A stretch of 28,563 nucleotides of DNA from Symbiobacterium sp040797425 (GCF_040797425.1 NZ_JBFNEH010000047.1:1-28563), one strand, 5' to 3'; counted from the stretch's first letter, positions 14,614 to 22,984 are shown. The notes: generated by a model from the letters alone, not told the origin. Translations and numbers: made by a program.

Positions 14614-15501
14614 ATGAACGGCCGCAAGAAGAATGGGGTCAACCAGGACCGGTTCGGCGGCGTCAGGGCGTTCTTCCGCACCATCTGGCGCAACCCGATG
14701 TCCCGTGCAGGCTTCCTCATTCTGCTGGTCTTCCTGCTCATGGCCATCTTCGGGCCCATGTTCATTCCCGAACTCAAGTCCGACTACGTCAACCGGCTGC
14801 AGCCGCCCTCGTGGAAGCACCCGCTGGGCACGGATCTGGCCGGCAAGGACACCCTGCTCCAGCTGATCCTGGGCTCCCGGAACGTGTTGCTGGTGGCAGC
14901 CTATGCCGGTCTGTTCACGGTGCTGATCGCCACCGGTATCGGTGTCATCTCCGGCCTGCAGGGCGGCGTGGTGGACCAGGTGCTGATGCTCCTCACCAAC
15001 GTCGTGCTCACAATGCCCAGTTTCCCGGTCACCATGATCCTGTCCATGATCATCCGCATCACCGATCCGCTCCTCTTCGGCGTGGTGCTCAGCCTCTGGT
15101 CCTGGGCCGGCCTGGCCAAAGCCATCCGCTCTCAGGTGCTAAGCCTCAAACACCGGGAGTTCATTGAGGCCAGCCGCCTGCTGGGCATCAGCAAGTTGAA
15201 CATCATCCGCTACGATGTGCTGCCCAATCTGGTTTCCTACGTCGCCGTTAACTTCATCTCCATCATGAAGAGCGCCATTACCTCCAGCGTCGGCCTGATG
15301 CTCCTGGGCCTGGTTCCGTTCCAGGGGAATCACTGGGGTGTCATGATCCAGGTGGCCATCTCGCAGACCGGTGCGCTGATGGGCTCCGCCACCGTTGTGT
15401 ACTTCCTGGCACCGGTGGTCTGCCTCATGCTGTTCCAGCTGGGTTGCTACTGCTTTGCCAACGGACTGGACGAGGCGCTCAACCCCCGGCTGCGGGCCTA
15501 G
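14614..15501 (+). CDS. oppC: Opp/Dpp-type ABC importer permease (OppC family)
   Basis: The 295-residue second permease has a cytosolic N-terminus with FRTIWRNPMSRAGFLILLVF, the OppC_N pattern, then the conserved PSWKHPLGTDLAGKD loop (family P...HPLGTD..GRD) and the EAA loop KHREFIEASRLLGISKLNIIRYDVLPN. It ends GLDEALNPRLRA, as OppC proteins do. ATG 14614 begins 6 bases after the oppB stop and is preceded by AGAGGTGA. With OppB it forms the translocation channel. Confidence 0.93.
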   Translation: MNGRKKNGVNQDRFGGVRAFFRTIWRNPMSRAGFLILLVFLLMAIFGPMFIPELKSDYVNRLQPPSWKHPLGTDLAGKDTLLQLILGSRNVLLVAAYAGLFTVLIATGIGVISGLQGGVVDQVLMLLTNVVLTMPSFPVTMILSMIIRITDPLLFGVVLSLWSWAGLAKAIRSQVLSLKHREFIEASRLLGISKLNIIRYDVLPNLVSYVAVNFISIMKSAITSSVGLMLLGLVPFQGNHWGVMIQVAISQTGALMGSATVVYFLAPVVCLMLFQLGCYCFANGLDEALNPRLRA

Positions 15502-15514
15502 AGGAGGGTGAGTC

Positions 15515-16519
15515 ATGACACAACCGATTCTCGAGGTGAAAAACCTCACGGTGGAGTTCACGGTGCACGGGCGCACGATCCGGGCCTGTGATAACGTCAG
15601 CCTTACGATCAACCGGGGCGAGATCGTCGGCATCATCGGCGAAAGCGGCTCTGGAAAGTCCACCCTGGTCTTCGGCATCTTGAACCTCATTCAGGCGCCG
15701 GGCAAGATCACCTCCGGTGAAGTCATCTACTACCCGAAAGACGGCAATCCGGTTGACCTGCGGAAGCTGACCCCCCAGGACTTCGCCCGTTACCGCTGGA
15801 CCTACCTGACCACAGTCTTCCAGGCTGCACAGAACGTCCTGAACCCGACGCTGCGGGTCAAGGAGCATTTCCTGGAGACCGCGTGGGCCCACAATCCCAA
15901 CATGCCCGAGGAAGAGATCCTCGCCAAGGCCCGGGATCTGCTCAGCCATGTGCGGCTCGAGGAGCGGGTGCTGGATTGTTATCCGCACCAGCTCTCCGGC
16001 GGCATGAAGCAGCGCACGATCATTGCTCTGAGCCTGATCCTCGATCCCGACATCATCTTCCTGGATGAGCCTACCACCGCGCTGGACGTGATCACCCAGT
16101 GGTACATCCTCGAGATCCTGAGGCGGATCCAGAAGGAATACGGTCTGACGATGGTCTTCTGCACCCACGACGTTTCCATCATCGGCTCCATCGTCGACCG
16201 GCTGGGCGTGATGTACGCCGGCCAGCTGGTGGAATTCGGCCCCGTGCTCACCATGTTCAAGCAGCCCACGCACCCCTACACCGCCGGCCTGATGAGCGCC
16301 ATCCCTTCCCTGCGGGATGACGTGACCAAGCGCAAGGCCATTCCGGGCCATCCGCCCGACCTGGCCAACCTGCCGGATTCCTGCCGGTTCGCCCCGCGCT
16401 GCTTCGCCTGTGCGAAAGGCATCTGCGACGGCGACCGCAAAAAAACCGAGCAGCTCTACCCCAGCCATCCGGGACAGTACACCCGCTGCTATAGTTGGGA
16501 GAAGGTGTTTCAACCGTGA
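15515..16519 (+). CDS. oppD: Opp/Dpp-type ABC importer ATPase (OppD family)
   Basis: The 334-residue ATPase has Walker A GESGSGKST (42-50), signature LSGGMKQR (160-167), Walker B IIFLDEP (180-186) and the switch His of CTHD (about 218). The C-terminal oligopeptide domain carries cysteines 290, 296, 299, 304 and 325, the cluster found in OppD/DppD (an iron-sulfur site has been reported in such proteins). The insert after the first strand (IYYPKDGNPVDLRKLTPQDFARYRW) is typical. ATG 15515 has GAGGAGGGTGA just upstream. The stop overlaps the oppF start. Confidence 0.94.
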   Translation: MTQPILEVKNLTVEFTVHGRTIRACDNVSLTINRGEIVGIIGESGSGKSTLVFGILNLIQAPGKITSGEVIYYPKDGNPVDLRKLTPQDFARYRWTYLTTVFQAAQNVLNPTLRVKEHFLETAWAHNPNMPEEEILAKARDLLSHVRLEERVLDCYPHQLSGGMKQRTIIALSLILDPDIIFLDEPTTALDVITQWYILEILRRIQKEYGLTMVFCTHDVSIIGSIVDRLGVMYAGQLVEFGPVLTMFKQPTHPYTAGLMSAIPSLRDDVTKRKAIPGHPPDLANLPDSCRFAPRCFACAKGICDGDRKKTEQLYPSHPGQYTRCYSWEKVFQP

Positions 16520-17538
16520 GCCTGGTATCACTGGAGAACGTCAGTGTCTATTTCAGGAGTGAGCGGAACCCCCGGGAGCAGGTCGGGGCCCTGGTAGGGG
16601 TGAACCTCTCCATCGAACCGGGTGAGATTATCGCCGTGGTCGGCGAGAGCGGCTGCGGGAAGACCACCCTCGGCAAGGTGATCACGGACATCTACCAGCC
16701 CACTGAGGGCCGGGTGCTCTACAAGGGCAAGGAGCTCCGTAAGCTGACCAAGCAGGAGTACAAGGAGTACCGGCTGGGCGTGCAGATGATCCATCAGGAC
16801 TCCTACGCCGCACTCAACCCCAACCGCACGATCTTCCAGTCCCTCTCCCTGCCACTTCTGCAGCACAGGCTGGCGCACAACCAGCACGACGCGTGGGATC
16901 AGCTGAGCGAGCTCTTCGTCGAGATCGGCCTCACGCCGCCGGCGCAGTTCCTGCAGAAGTACCCGCACCAGCTCTCCGGCGGACAGCGGCAGCGCATCCT
17001 GCTGGCACGGGCCCTCTCGGTCAAGCCCACCCTCATCGTGGCCGATGAGCCCGTGTCCATGGTCGACGTCTCCCTGCGCATCTCGCTCCTGGACCTGATG
17101 GCCCGGGCGAACCAGAAGCTGGGCGTCTCCTTCGTCTACATCACCCACGACCTGGGCACCGCACGCTACATCGCGCATCATGGCCGGATCGTCGTGATGT
17201 ACCTGGGCCGAATGGTCGAGATCAACCAGATTCAGGCGGCGCTGGATCACCCCGCACATCCCTACTTCCACGCCCTGATCTCGGCGGTGCCGGAGGCCGA
17301 TCCGACCCTGCGGGGAGAGCGCCTCACCCAGCTCCCCCTCCGCTCCTTCGACATGCCCAGCGTCACCAACGCACCGCCCGGCTGCAAGTTCCATCCCCGC
17401 TGCCCGTACGCGCAGGAGATCTGCGAGCGGGAGGAGCCCAAGCTCCGGGAGTTTGAAGGAGGCCTGGTGGCATGCCATCTGGCGGAGAGCATCAGGGCCG
17501 GGATGAATGGCCGGTTCAGCACCTCCTCCAATTCCTGA
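16516..17538 (+). CDS. oppF: Opp/Dpp-type ABC importer ATPase (OppF family)
   Basis: The 340-residue second ATPase has Walker A GESGCGKTT (43-51), signature LSGGQRQR, Walker B LIVADEPVSMVD and the switch ITHD, with the C-terminal CKFHPRCPYAQEICE and a late Cys (VACHLAE). GTG 16516 overlaps the oppD stop (GTGA), and AAGGTG lies 8 bases upstream; an in-frame TTG at 16495 would give 7 more residues. The tight overlap implies translational coupling with oppD. Its tail overlaps the next small gene by 67 bases. Confidence 0.94.
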   Translation: MSLVSLENVSVYFRSERNPREQVGALVGVNLSIEPGEIIAVVGESGCGKTTLGKVITDIYQPTEGRVLYKGKELRKLTKQEYKEYRLGVQMIHQDSYAALNPNRTIFQSLSLPLLQHRLAHNQHDAWDQLSELFVEIGLTPPAQFLQKYPHQLSGGQRQRILLARALSVKPTLIVADEPVSMVDVSLRISLLDLMARANQKLGVSFVYITHDLGTARYIAHHGRIVVMYLGRMVEINQIQAALDHPAHPYFHALISAVPEADPTLRGERLTQLPLRSFDMPSVTNAPPGCKFHPRCPYAQEICEREEPKLREFEGGLVACHLAESIRAGMNGRFSTSSNS

Positions 17539-17711
17539 GGTTTATCGCCACGGTCGCGCTGACGATCCTGATCATCGCCGTGCTGGGGCTGGCACTGGGC
17601 CCCAAGGATGCCGGTACCGTGACGCTCTACGCGCTGGTGATCGGGCTGAACGCCCTGATTGCGCTGCTCTACTGGCCGGTGGTCAGGTTCGTGCAGCGAC
17701 GCGGCCGGTAA
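17472..17711 (+). CDS. Small two-helix membrane protein, unrecognised
   Basis: The 79-residue product has two clear membrane helices: about 22-42 (FIATVALTILIIAVLGLALG) and about 49-70 (VTLYALVIGLNALIALLYWPVV), ending in the basic RFVQRRGR. ATG 17472 is preceded by GAAGGAGG with 9 bases between, a strong site, although it lies inside the end of oppF in another frame. The first 20 residues are polar. It sits inside the opp operon, 19 bases before the acetyltransferase, so it may be an accessory of the transporter or of envelope sensing. I do not recognise a family. Confidence 0.65.
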   Translation: MPSGGEHQGRDEWPVQHLLQFLRFIATVALTILIIAVLGLALGPKDAGTVTLYALVIGLNALIALLYWPVVRFVQRRGR

Positions 17712-17730
17712 GCAAGGGAGCCGGTATAAC

Positions 17731-18702
17731 ATGATCCGAACGATGGAGGCGGCCGACCTGCCGGCTGTGCACACCCTTTGGAACCGTACGACGCTGAGCC
17801 GGGAGGTTCTGTATAAACCGCTCGCCTGCGAACGCTTCCAGGCGCTCTTCGTCAGCGCCGGCGATCACGAGGTCAAGTGCAACGTGGTAGCGGAGCAGGA
17901 CGGGCAGATCCTCGGTTTCGGCAGCGCCTACCACAACACGGGAACGGACCGCGGTTACATCACCTTCATCCTGGTGGACCCGGCTCACCGGCGGCGCGGG
18001 GTAGGCACCGCACTCCTCCGTGCGCTGGAGCACAGGTTGCGGGCCTTCCCGACCATCGTCAGGATTGACCTGAACTTCTTCAACCCGATCAACCTGGAAT
18101 GGTTCATCCCCGGCACCCCCGGGCATGACCACCCCAACGCGCCCGGCGTGGACGTGTCGTCACCGGCCTTCCCCTTCTTCACGGCCCGCGGCTACGCCGA
18201 CACCAGCCGCCAGTACTCCTACTACCGCCTCCTGGCGGACTTCCAGTTCCAGCCCAAGATCGCCGAACGGGCAGCTGCTCTGGCCGCGCAGGGGATCAGC
18301 ATCACGTATTACGATCCCGCCAGGCATTACGGCCTGAGCGAACTCTTCGACGACCTGGGCAACGAGGACTGGCGGGACAAGGTAATGACCAACGTGAACG
18401 GCCCCCGCCCGTATCCCCTGCTGATCGTGGAGCAGGGGGGGCGCGTGGGCGGCTTCGCCGGCCCGCTGTACGTGCAGGAGAGCGGCCGCGGCTACTTCGC
18501 CGGTATCGGCGTGCACAGCGAGCTCCGCGGCGTCGGGGCCGGTTCCGTGCTCTTCTCCGCCCTCTGCCAGGGGCTCAGGGACATCGGGGCCACCTTTATG
18601 TCGCTCTTCACCGGCCGCGAGAACGTGGCCCGCAAGATCTACGAGTCCGCCGGGTTCCAGGTTGTGCACGAGTGGGCTTGTATGCGCAAGGCGATGCAGT
18701 GA
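17731..18702 (+). CDS. Tandem-GNAT N-acetyltransferase, GlmA-like candidate
   Basis: The 323-residue protein has two GCN5-related acetyltransferase domains. The first (about 1-165) has ITFILVDPAHRRRGVGTALLRALE with the acetyl-CoA loop RRRGVG at 87-92. The second (about 190-323) has YFAGIGVHSELRGVGAGSVLFSALC and ends NVARKIYESAGFQVVHEW. From memory, Clostridium acetobutylicum GlmA, a glucosamine/glucosaminide N-acetyltransferase of the cell-wall recycling genes, is also a tandem GNAT. An equivalent role here, re-acetylating GlcN-containing fragments so that NagZ/GH20 and the kinase can use them, is inference from context. Mycothiol synthase has the same layout but no thiol pathway genes are near. 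ATG 17731 has AAGGGAG 10 bases upstream. Confidence 0.82.
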   Translation: MIRTMEAADLPAVHTLWNRTTLSREVLYKPLACERFQALFVSAGDHEVKCNVVAEQDGQILGFGSAYHNTGTDRGYITFILVDPAHRRRGVGTALLRALEHRLRAFPTIVRIDLNFFNPINLEWFIPGTPGHDHPNAPGVDVSSPAFPFFTARGYADTSRQYSYYRLLADFQFQPKIAERAAALAAQGISITYYDPARHYGLSELFDDLGNEDWRDKVMTNVNGPRPYPLLIVEQGGRVGGFAGPLYVQESGRGYFAGIGVHSELRGVGAGSVLFSALCQGLRDIGATFMSLFTGRENVARKIYESAGFQVVHEWACMRKAMQ

Positions 18703-18760
18703 ACCGCAGGGTCCTGCTCCCCGATCCGCGCTGTTCAGGATCCACAACACGTTCGGCATC

Positions 18761-18786
18761 AAGACTGCGGCCTCACACCGCGTCTT
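18761..18786 (+). other. Intercistronic hairpin before the solute-binding protein
   Basis: AAGAC-T-GCGG (18761-18770) pairs with CCGC-GTCTT (18778-18786) around a 7-base loop, with one bulged T. It is not followed by a U-tract. It lies 30 bases before the binding-protein start; such hairpins often stabilise or cleave out the abundant binding-protein message. The gap 18703-18816 holds nothing else that I can call. Confidence 0.45.
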
Positions 18787-18816
18787 GAGATAAAACACAC
18801 TGTGGAGGCGAAGAGA

Positions 18817-20721
18817 ATGAAGAGGCTTGCAGCTGCGCTTCTGGCCGTAAGCATGGTGCTGGTTACCGCCTGCAGCAGTGGCTCCGGCGCCAACTCTTCG
18901 GGCCAGACACAGTCGGAGTCTCAAGGCACGACCGGGATTCAGGAGACCGGATCCACGTCTTCCACCAAGCCGACGACCCTGAAGCTCACCGGCGAAAAGG
19001 ACACCAGCAAGACCCTCACCACCTTCGTCACCTTCGAGCCGCCGCCTGGGTTCCACGGCAACCCGTACGCTGAGACGGCCGGACCCAACTGGTCGCTGCA
19101 GCCGCTGCTCTACGAACCGCTGTGTAACTACTCGCCGCTGCCCGAGCGGGAATACCGTCCGGCCGCACTGGAGAGTTACGAGGTCGACGGCAAGACGCTC
19201 ACCATGAAGCTCCGCAGCGACCTCAAGTGGAGCGACGGCAGCCCCGTGACGGTGGACGACCTCATGACGATGCTCTATCTGGAGGCCGGCCGGAGCACGC
19301 TGTGGCAGGTCATGGAGTCAGCCGAGAAGGTTGACGACAGCACCGTCCGCGTGCAGTTCATCAATGAGAGCCCGCTGAACCTGAACCTGCTGCTCCCGAA
19401 CTTCATCATGGCCCCGACCAAGATCTACGGCCAGTGGGCCGATGAACTGAAGGCCTACGTCGAGAAGTACCGTGTCTGGGATGAGGCCAACAACCGGTAC
19501 AAGTTCGACACCGCAGGCGACGACGTGCTCGCCAACATCACCGCCGAGATCAACAACTACAAGCCCGACGCAATCAACGCGGCTCTCTACTCCGGGCCTT
19601 ACGTCCTCAAGGGCATGACCAGCGCCGAGGCAATCTTCGAGAAGAACCCCTACTATTACATGGACATCGACATCCAGAAGGTCAGGGCGGTTCGTACCCA
19701 GAACTCCGAGGCCTTCGCCGCTGCGGTGCAGGAACAGACCTTCACGGTGGAGAACGGCGGCATGAGCCCCGAGCTGACCGCTCAGGTCGAGAAGAAGTTC
19801 GAGGCCACCCTGCGGACCATCTACACCCCGCAGTTGTCGCAGATCGGTTACTTGTTCAACGTTCAGAAGTACCCGTTCAACATCCCGGAGGTCCGCAAGG
19901 CCTTTGCCTACATGATGGACCGCGACACGCTGCTCAAGCTGGCTGAGCCCGGCAGCTTCAACAGCGACGTGCATGGCAGCGGCCTGCTGCCCTCCCTGAT
20001 CCCGACCTACACCAACGAGGGCTTCATGGACACCCTGCCTGACTACTCCTACAACCCGACCAAGGCCGAGGAGCTCCTGACCTCGATCGGTTGGAAGAAG
20101 GTCAACGGCAAGTGGGCCAACGAGAAGGGCGAACCCGTCAAGATCGAGATCGTGACCGTCGGTACGTGGCCTTCGCTGATGTACCCGTCCGAGGCCCTCT
20201 CCACGATGCTGCAGGAGGCCGGCTGGGAAGTCGAGTTCAAGCCGATGGAGTCCGCCAACGTGCTGGACTACATGTCCAAGGGCGAGCATCAGGTGGCCTG
20301 CTACTTCGTGCCCGGCATGTCTACGTACGCGCATCCGTGGGAGGTCTATCAGCAGACGTACCTGGGCGCCTACGCGACCCGCATGAACTTCCCGGCCCTG
20401 AAGGCTGGTGAGGACCGGGTCATCACCGCCCCGAGCACCGGCAAGCAGTACAACGTCACCCAGATCCTCGCCAAGCTTTATCAGTCCACCGACGAGAAGG
20501 AGATCAAGGAGCTGACGCAGGAACTGGCGACGGTCACCAGCGACTACCTGCCGTTCATCGGCCTGATCGAGAAGACCGCGCCGCTCCGGATCTACGACAC
20601 CAAGCTCAGCGTCGCCGATGGCGAGATCGGCCAGTCGCAGATCAGCTTCTACTGGTACGGCAACCTGAACAACATGCTCATGAAGCAACTCCGTGCGGGT
20701 GAACTCTACTTCGTCAAGTAG
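18817..20721 (+). CDS. Family 5 extracellular solute-binding lipoprotein
   Basis: The 634-residue receptor of the ABC importer is an SBP_bac_5 (peptide/nickel/oligosaccharide) protein. The lipoprotein signal ends LVTAC with lipidated Cys19, followed by a Ser/Gly/Gln/Thr-rich linker to about residue 55. The mature part has the family start PNWSLQPLLYEPLCNYSP, then LRSDLKWSDGSPVTVDDLM (family W.DG.P.TA.D). ATG 18817 has GGAGG 8 bases upstream; an in-frame GTG (18802) would merely lengthen the signal. Family 5 proteins bind peptides, murein peptides (MppA) or chitooligosaccharides; the locus argues for muropeptide or aminosugar oligomers. The gene lies after, not before, the permeases. Confidence 0.92.
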   Translation: MKRLAAALLAVSMVLVTACSSGSGANSSGQTQSESQGTTGIQETGSTSSTKPTTLKLTGEKDTSKTLTTFVTFEPPPGFHGNPYAETAGPNWSLQPLLYEPLCNYSPLPEREYRPAALESYEVDGKTLTMKLRSDLKWSDGSPVTVDDLMTMLYLEAGRSTLWQVMESAEKVDDSTVRVQFINESPLNLNLLLPNFIMAPTKIYGQWADELKAYVEKYRVWDEANNRYKFDTAGDDVLANITAEINNYKPDAINAALYSGPYVLKGMTSAEAIFEKNPYYYMDIDIQKVRAVRTQNSEAFAAAVQEQTFTVENGGMSPELTAQVEKKFEATLRTIYTPQLSQIGYLFNVQKYPFNIPEVRKAFAYMMDRDTLLKLAEPGSFNSDVHGSGLLPSLIPTYTNEGFMDTLPDYSYNPTKAEELLTSIGWKKVNGKWANEKGEPVKIEIVTVGTWPSLMYPSEALSTMLQEAGWEVEFKPMESANVLDYMSKGEHQVACYFVPGMSTYAHPWEVYQQTYLGAYATRMNFPALKAGEDRVITAPSTGKQYNVTQILAKLYQSTDEKEIKELTQELATVTSDYLPFIGLIEKTAPLRIYDTKLSVADGEIGQSQISFYWYGNLNNMLMKQLRAGELYFVK

Positions 20722-20779
20722 GGGCACAGACCGGAGCAGCAGAACGCACAAGTCACCGTCGACCCAACGTGCGGTGGCG

Positions 20780-20805
20780 CCGGGGGCTGCGACTACAGCC
20801 CCCGG
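20780..20805 (+). other. Perfect GC hairpin between binding protein and kinase
   Basis: CCGGGGGCTG (20780-20789) and CAGCCCCCGG (20796-20805) form a perfect 10-bp stem with a 6-base loop and no U-tract. It probably reduces expression of the kinase relative to the binding protein, or protects the upstream message. A promoter between it and 20885 is not evident. Confidence 0.55.
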
Positions 20806-20884
20806 TCGCGCATTCCGCCCTTGACACCGGGCCCGCGGCCGACAGGCGTCCCGCCGGGTCGCACCAGCAGGAGGAATCGACACC

Positions 20885-21820
20885 GTGGAGACTTCGCGGA
20901 TCCTTGTTGGAATCGATGGCGGAGGAACCAGAACCCGGTGCCTGGTAGCGACCACAGACGGTCGCGTGATCGCAGAAGGAGGAGCCGGGCCCGCCAACCC
21001 GCTGGTCGTCGGCCTCGACCGGGCCGTGGAGAACATCGGCCAGGCGGTCCGCCAGGCGCTGGAGGCATCCGGCCATACCTCCGCCGCGGTGGGGGCGGTA
21101 TGCGCCGGCCTGGCGGGCGCCGGGCAGCCGGAGACCCAGGCCCGGGTGGCCGCCGCGCTTCCCGGGGCCCTCTCCCTCTCCCCCGGCACACCGGTGCAGG
21201 TGGTGAGCGACGCCCGGGTCGCCCTGGCCGGTGCGCTGCAGGGCCGCCCCGGGGCGATCCTGATCGCGGGCACGGGTTCCATCGCCTACGGCCTCGACGA
21301 CTCGGGCCGCCTGCTGCGGGCCGGGGGCTGGGGCTGGATCCTCGGCGACGAGGGCAGCGGCTTCACCATCGGCCGGCAGGCCCTGGCGGCCGCCTTCGCC
21401 GCCAAGGACGGCACGGGGCCGGCCACGCGCCTCGGCGACCGCATCTGCGCGGCCTGGAACCTGCAGGACCTCACGCAGGCAGTCCCGCGGATCTACGCTG
21501 ACCCGTCCGCCGCCCGCACGGCCATCGCCGGGCTGGTGCCCGAAGTGGTGCAGGCGGCGGAGGAGGGCGATGCGGTCGCCGCCGAGATCCTGGCCCGGGC
21601 CGGAGGGGACCTGGCGAACCTGGCCGCGGCGCTCCTGCGCCGGATGCAGTTGCGGGAGCCGCTGGTGGCCACCACCGGCGGGGTGCTGGAGGGCGTGGCG
21701 GCGGTGCGGTCGGAGTTGGTGCGCCGCCTGGCCGAGCTGGTGCCGGAGGCGCGGGTGGTGGAGAGCGCCGCCAGCCCCGCCGCCGGTGCCGTACTGATGG
21801 CGCGGCAGATGGCGGGGTAG
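20885..21820 (+). CDS. BadF/BadG-family amino-sugar kinase (NagK/MurK type)
   Basis: The 311-residue ASKHA-fold protein is of the BadF/BadG/BcrA/BcrD family. It has phosphate-1 GIDGGGTRT (9-17), the catalytic-Asp region VVSDARVAL (Asp109), phosphate-2 AGTGSIAYG (128-136), GDEGSGFTIGRQAL (154-167) and a late adenosine motif TTGGVL. This subgroup contains human GlcNAc kinase and clostridial MurK, which phosphorylates both MurNAc and GlcNAc. The context of nagZ, namZ and the importer supports 6-phosphorylation of free GlcNAc and/or MurNAc in the cytosol. GTG 20885 follows GGAGG at about 10 bases. It is the last gene of the opp operon and ends in the hairpin at 21853. Confidence 0.88.
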   Translation: METSRILVGIDGGGTRTRCLVATTDGRVIAEGGAGPANPLVVGLDRAVENIGQAVRQALEASGHTSAAVGAVCAGLAGAGQPETQARVAAALPGALSLSPGTPVQVVSDARVALAGALQGRPGAILIAGTGSIAYGLDDSGRLLRAGGWGWILGDEGSGFTIGRQALAAAFAAKDGTGPATRLGDRICAAWNLQDLTQAVPRIYADPSAARTAIAGLVPEVVQAAEEGDAVAAEILARAGGDLANLAAALLRRMQLREPLVATTGGVLEGVAAVRSELVRRLAELVPEARVVESAASPAAGAVLMARQMAG

Positions 21821-21852
21821 GGCGGCCCCCCGTCCGCCGAAATCGCATCAAA

Positions 21853-21898
21853 TCGGAACGCCACCCCGGGATTCTCCCATCCGTGGGTGGCGTTCCGA
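21853..21898. terminator. Long inverted repeat between convergent genes
   Basis: TCGGAACGCCACCC (21853-21866) is perfectly complementary to GGGTGGCGTTCCGA (21885-21898), a 14-bp stem with an 18-base loop that can itself fold. It ends directly at the stop codon of the convergent YCF48-like gene. A TTTG-containing tail follows on the minus strand only. It probably terminates both transcripts. Confidence 0.75.
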
Positions 21899-22984
21899 CT
21901 ACTCCAGGTTCCCGAGGACAGCCGTCCAGAACTGGCCGCCATCGGCGGTGCGCAGGATAGCCCCCTGGGTGCGCTGGCTGTCGCTGACCACCAGCCAGCC
22001 CGTCTTCGGATCGACAAAGGAAAGGCCCGCTGTCGGCTTGGCCGGGCCGCCCACGGGGATCTTGTCACTCACGACAGGCGGTGCTCCCCCCATGGTTACC
22101 CGTGCTACCTCCAGGTGGCCGCCAGCCGGTGAATACACCGCCACCCAGGCAGTCTCGGCCCACGCACCAAGGGCAACCGGGTACCCACCGGGGCCGTGCG
22201 GAGCCTCCGGCGCGGGCTCCGCAAACGGCCACGGCCAGCGACCGATCAGCCGGGGAGTCCAGGTGCGGCCCGCATCCGTTGTGCTGTAGAGCAGATAGGT
22301 CTCCTGGGAACCGGCTCCCTGGCCGAGGCAGAACAGAACCCAGCCGCTGCTCTCTGATGTGAAGCGCACAAAGGTGTGGCCCAACCACTTGTCGGGTTCC
22401 GGAAGCGTGAGCTGCGCGCTCCATGTTGTTCCGCCATCGCGGGTGTGCCAGATCTGCCCCTCGCCAGCTGCCCAGCCTTCTTCCGCACTGACGAAGTCCA
22501 GGTCGGAGAACGGGAGGGGCGAGCCGGTCCTGTCCCAGGTCTTGCCGCCGTCCCGGCTGACGAGAAGGCCGCTTCCGTCGGTTGCGACCACATGAGCAGG
22601 ACCTACAAAATCAACGGCCCGCAGCGCCGCTCCTGGAGTCTCTGCCGCGCTCCAGTCCTCTCCGCCGTTTTCCGTACGGAGAAGGGCCGCTGATCCTGTG
22701 AGCGCCCAGCCGTTCTGGGGATCCAGAAAACCCAGCCGGATGACCGGCTCCTGACTGGGGAACTGGAGAGTCCAGTTCTGGCCACCGTCTTGGGTATGCC
22801 AGATCCCGTCTGCAGCCCCTACCCAGCCGTGGCTCTCGTTCAGGAAGGCCACCGCAGTGGGGACCGCCGGAGCCGATGCGTTCCGGTCCTCGTTCTGTTC
22901 CCCAGAGCCGCCATCGGTTGCTCCACTGCATCCCATGATCATGAACATCAACATCACGGTAAGCAGCACTCTTGCGGTTCTCAC
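21899..22984 (-). CDS. YCF48/Asp-box beta-propeller lipoprotein
   Basis: The 361-residue exported lipoprotein has a hydrophobic signal ending MIMGC with Cys19, then an acidic/polar linker. At least six Asp-box repeats follow (TQDGGQNW, TENGGEDW, SRDGGKTW, TRDGGTTW, TTDAGRTW, TADGGQFW), alternating with SHGWVGA / QNGWALTG / EEGWAAG type strands. This is the repeat unit of YCF48-like propellers; YCF48 itself helps photosystem II assembly, but bacterial lipoprotein relatives have no known reaction. GTG 22984 is preferred, with GAGGGGG 9 bases upstream; TTG 22987 is also possible. A weak promoter candidate lies about 23020-23060. It stands alone and shows no clear link to the salvage operon it converges with. 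Confidence 0.82.
   Translation of the reverse strand: MRTARVLLTVMLMFMIMGCSGATDGGSGEQNEDRNASAPAVPTAVAFLNESHGWVGAADGIWHTQDGGQNWTLQFPSQEPVIRLGFLDPQNGWALTGSAALLRTENGGEDWSAAETPGAALRAVDFVGPAHVVATDGSGLLVSRDGGKTWDRTGSPLPFSDLDFVSAEEGWAAGEGQIWHTRDGGTTWSAQLTLPEPDKWLGHTFVRFTSESSGWVLFCLGQGAGSQETYLLYSTTDAGRTWTPRLIGRWPWPFAEPAPEAPHGPGGYPVALGAWAETAWVAVYSPAGGHLEVARVTMGGAPPVVSDKIPVGGPAKPTAGLSFVDPKTGWLVVSDSQRTQGAILRTADGGQFWTAVLGNLE

Noticed and set aside
17731..18702. Mycothiol synthase (MshD) as the identity of the tandem GNAT
   Set aside because: The two-domain layout fits, but the locus has no mycothiol genes and the host looks like a Firmicute; a wall-sugar acetyltransferase fits the neighbours better.
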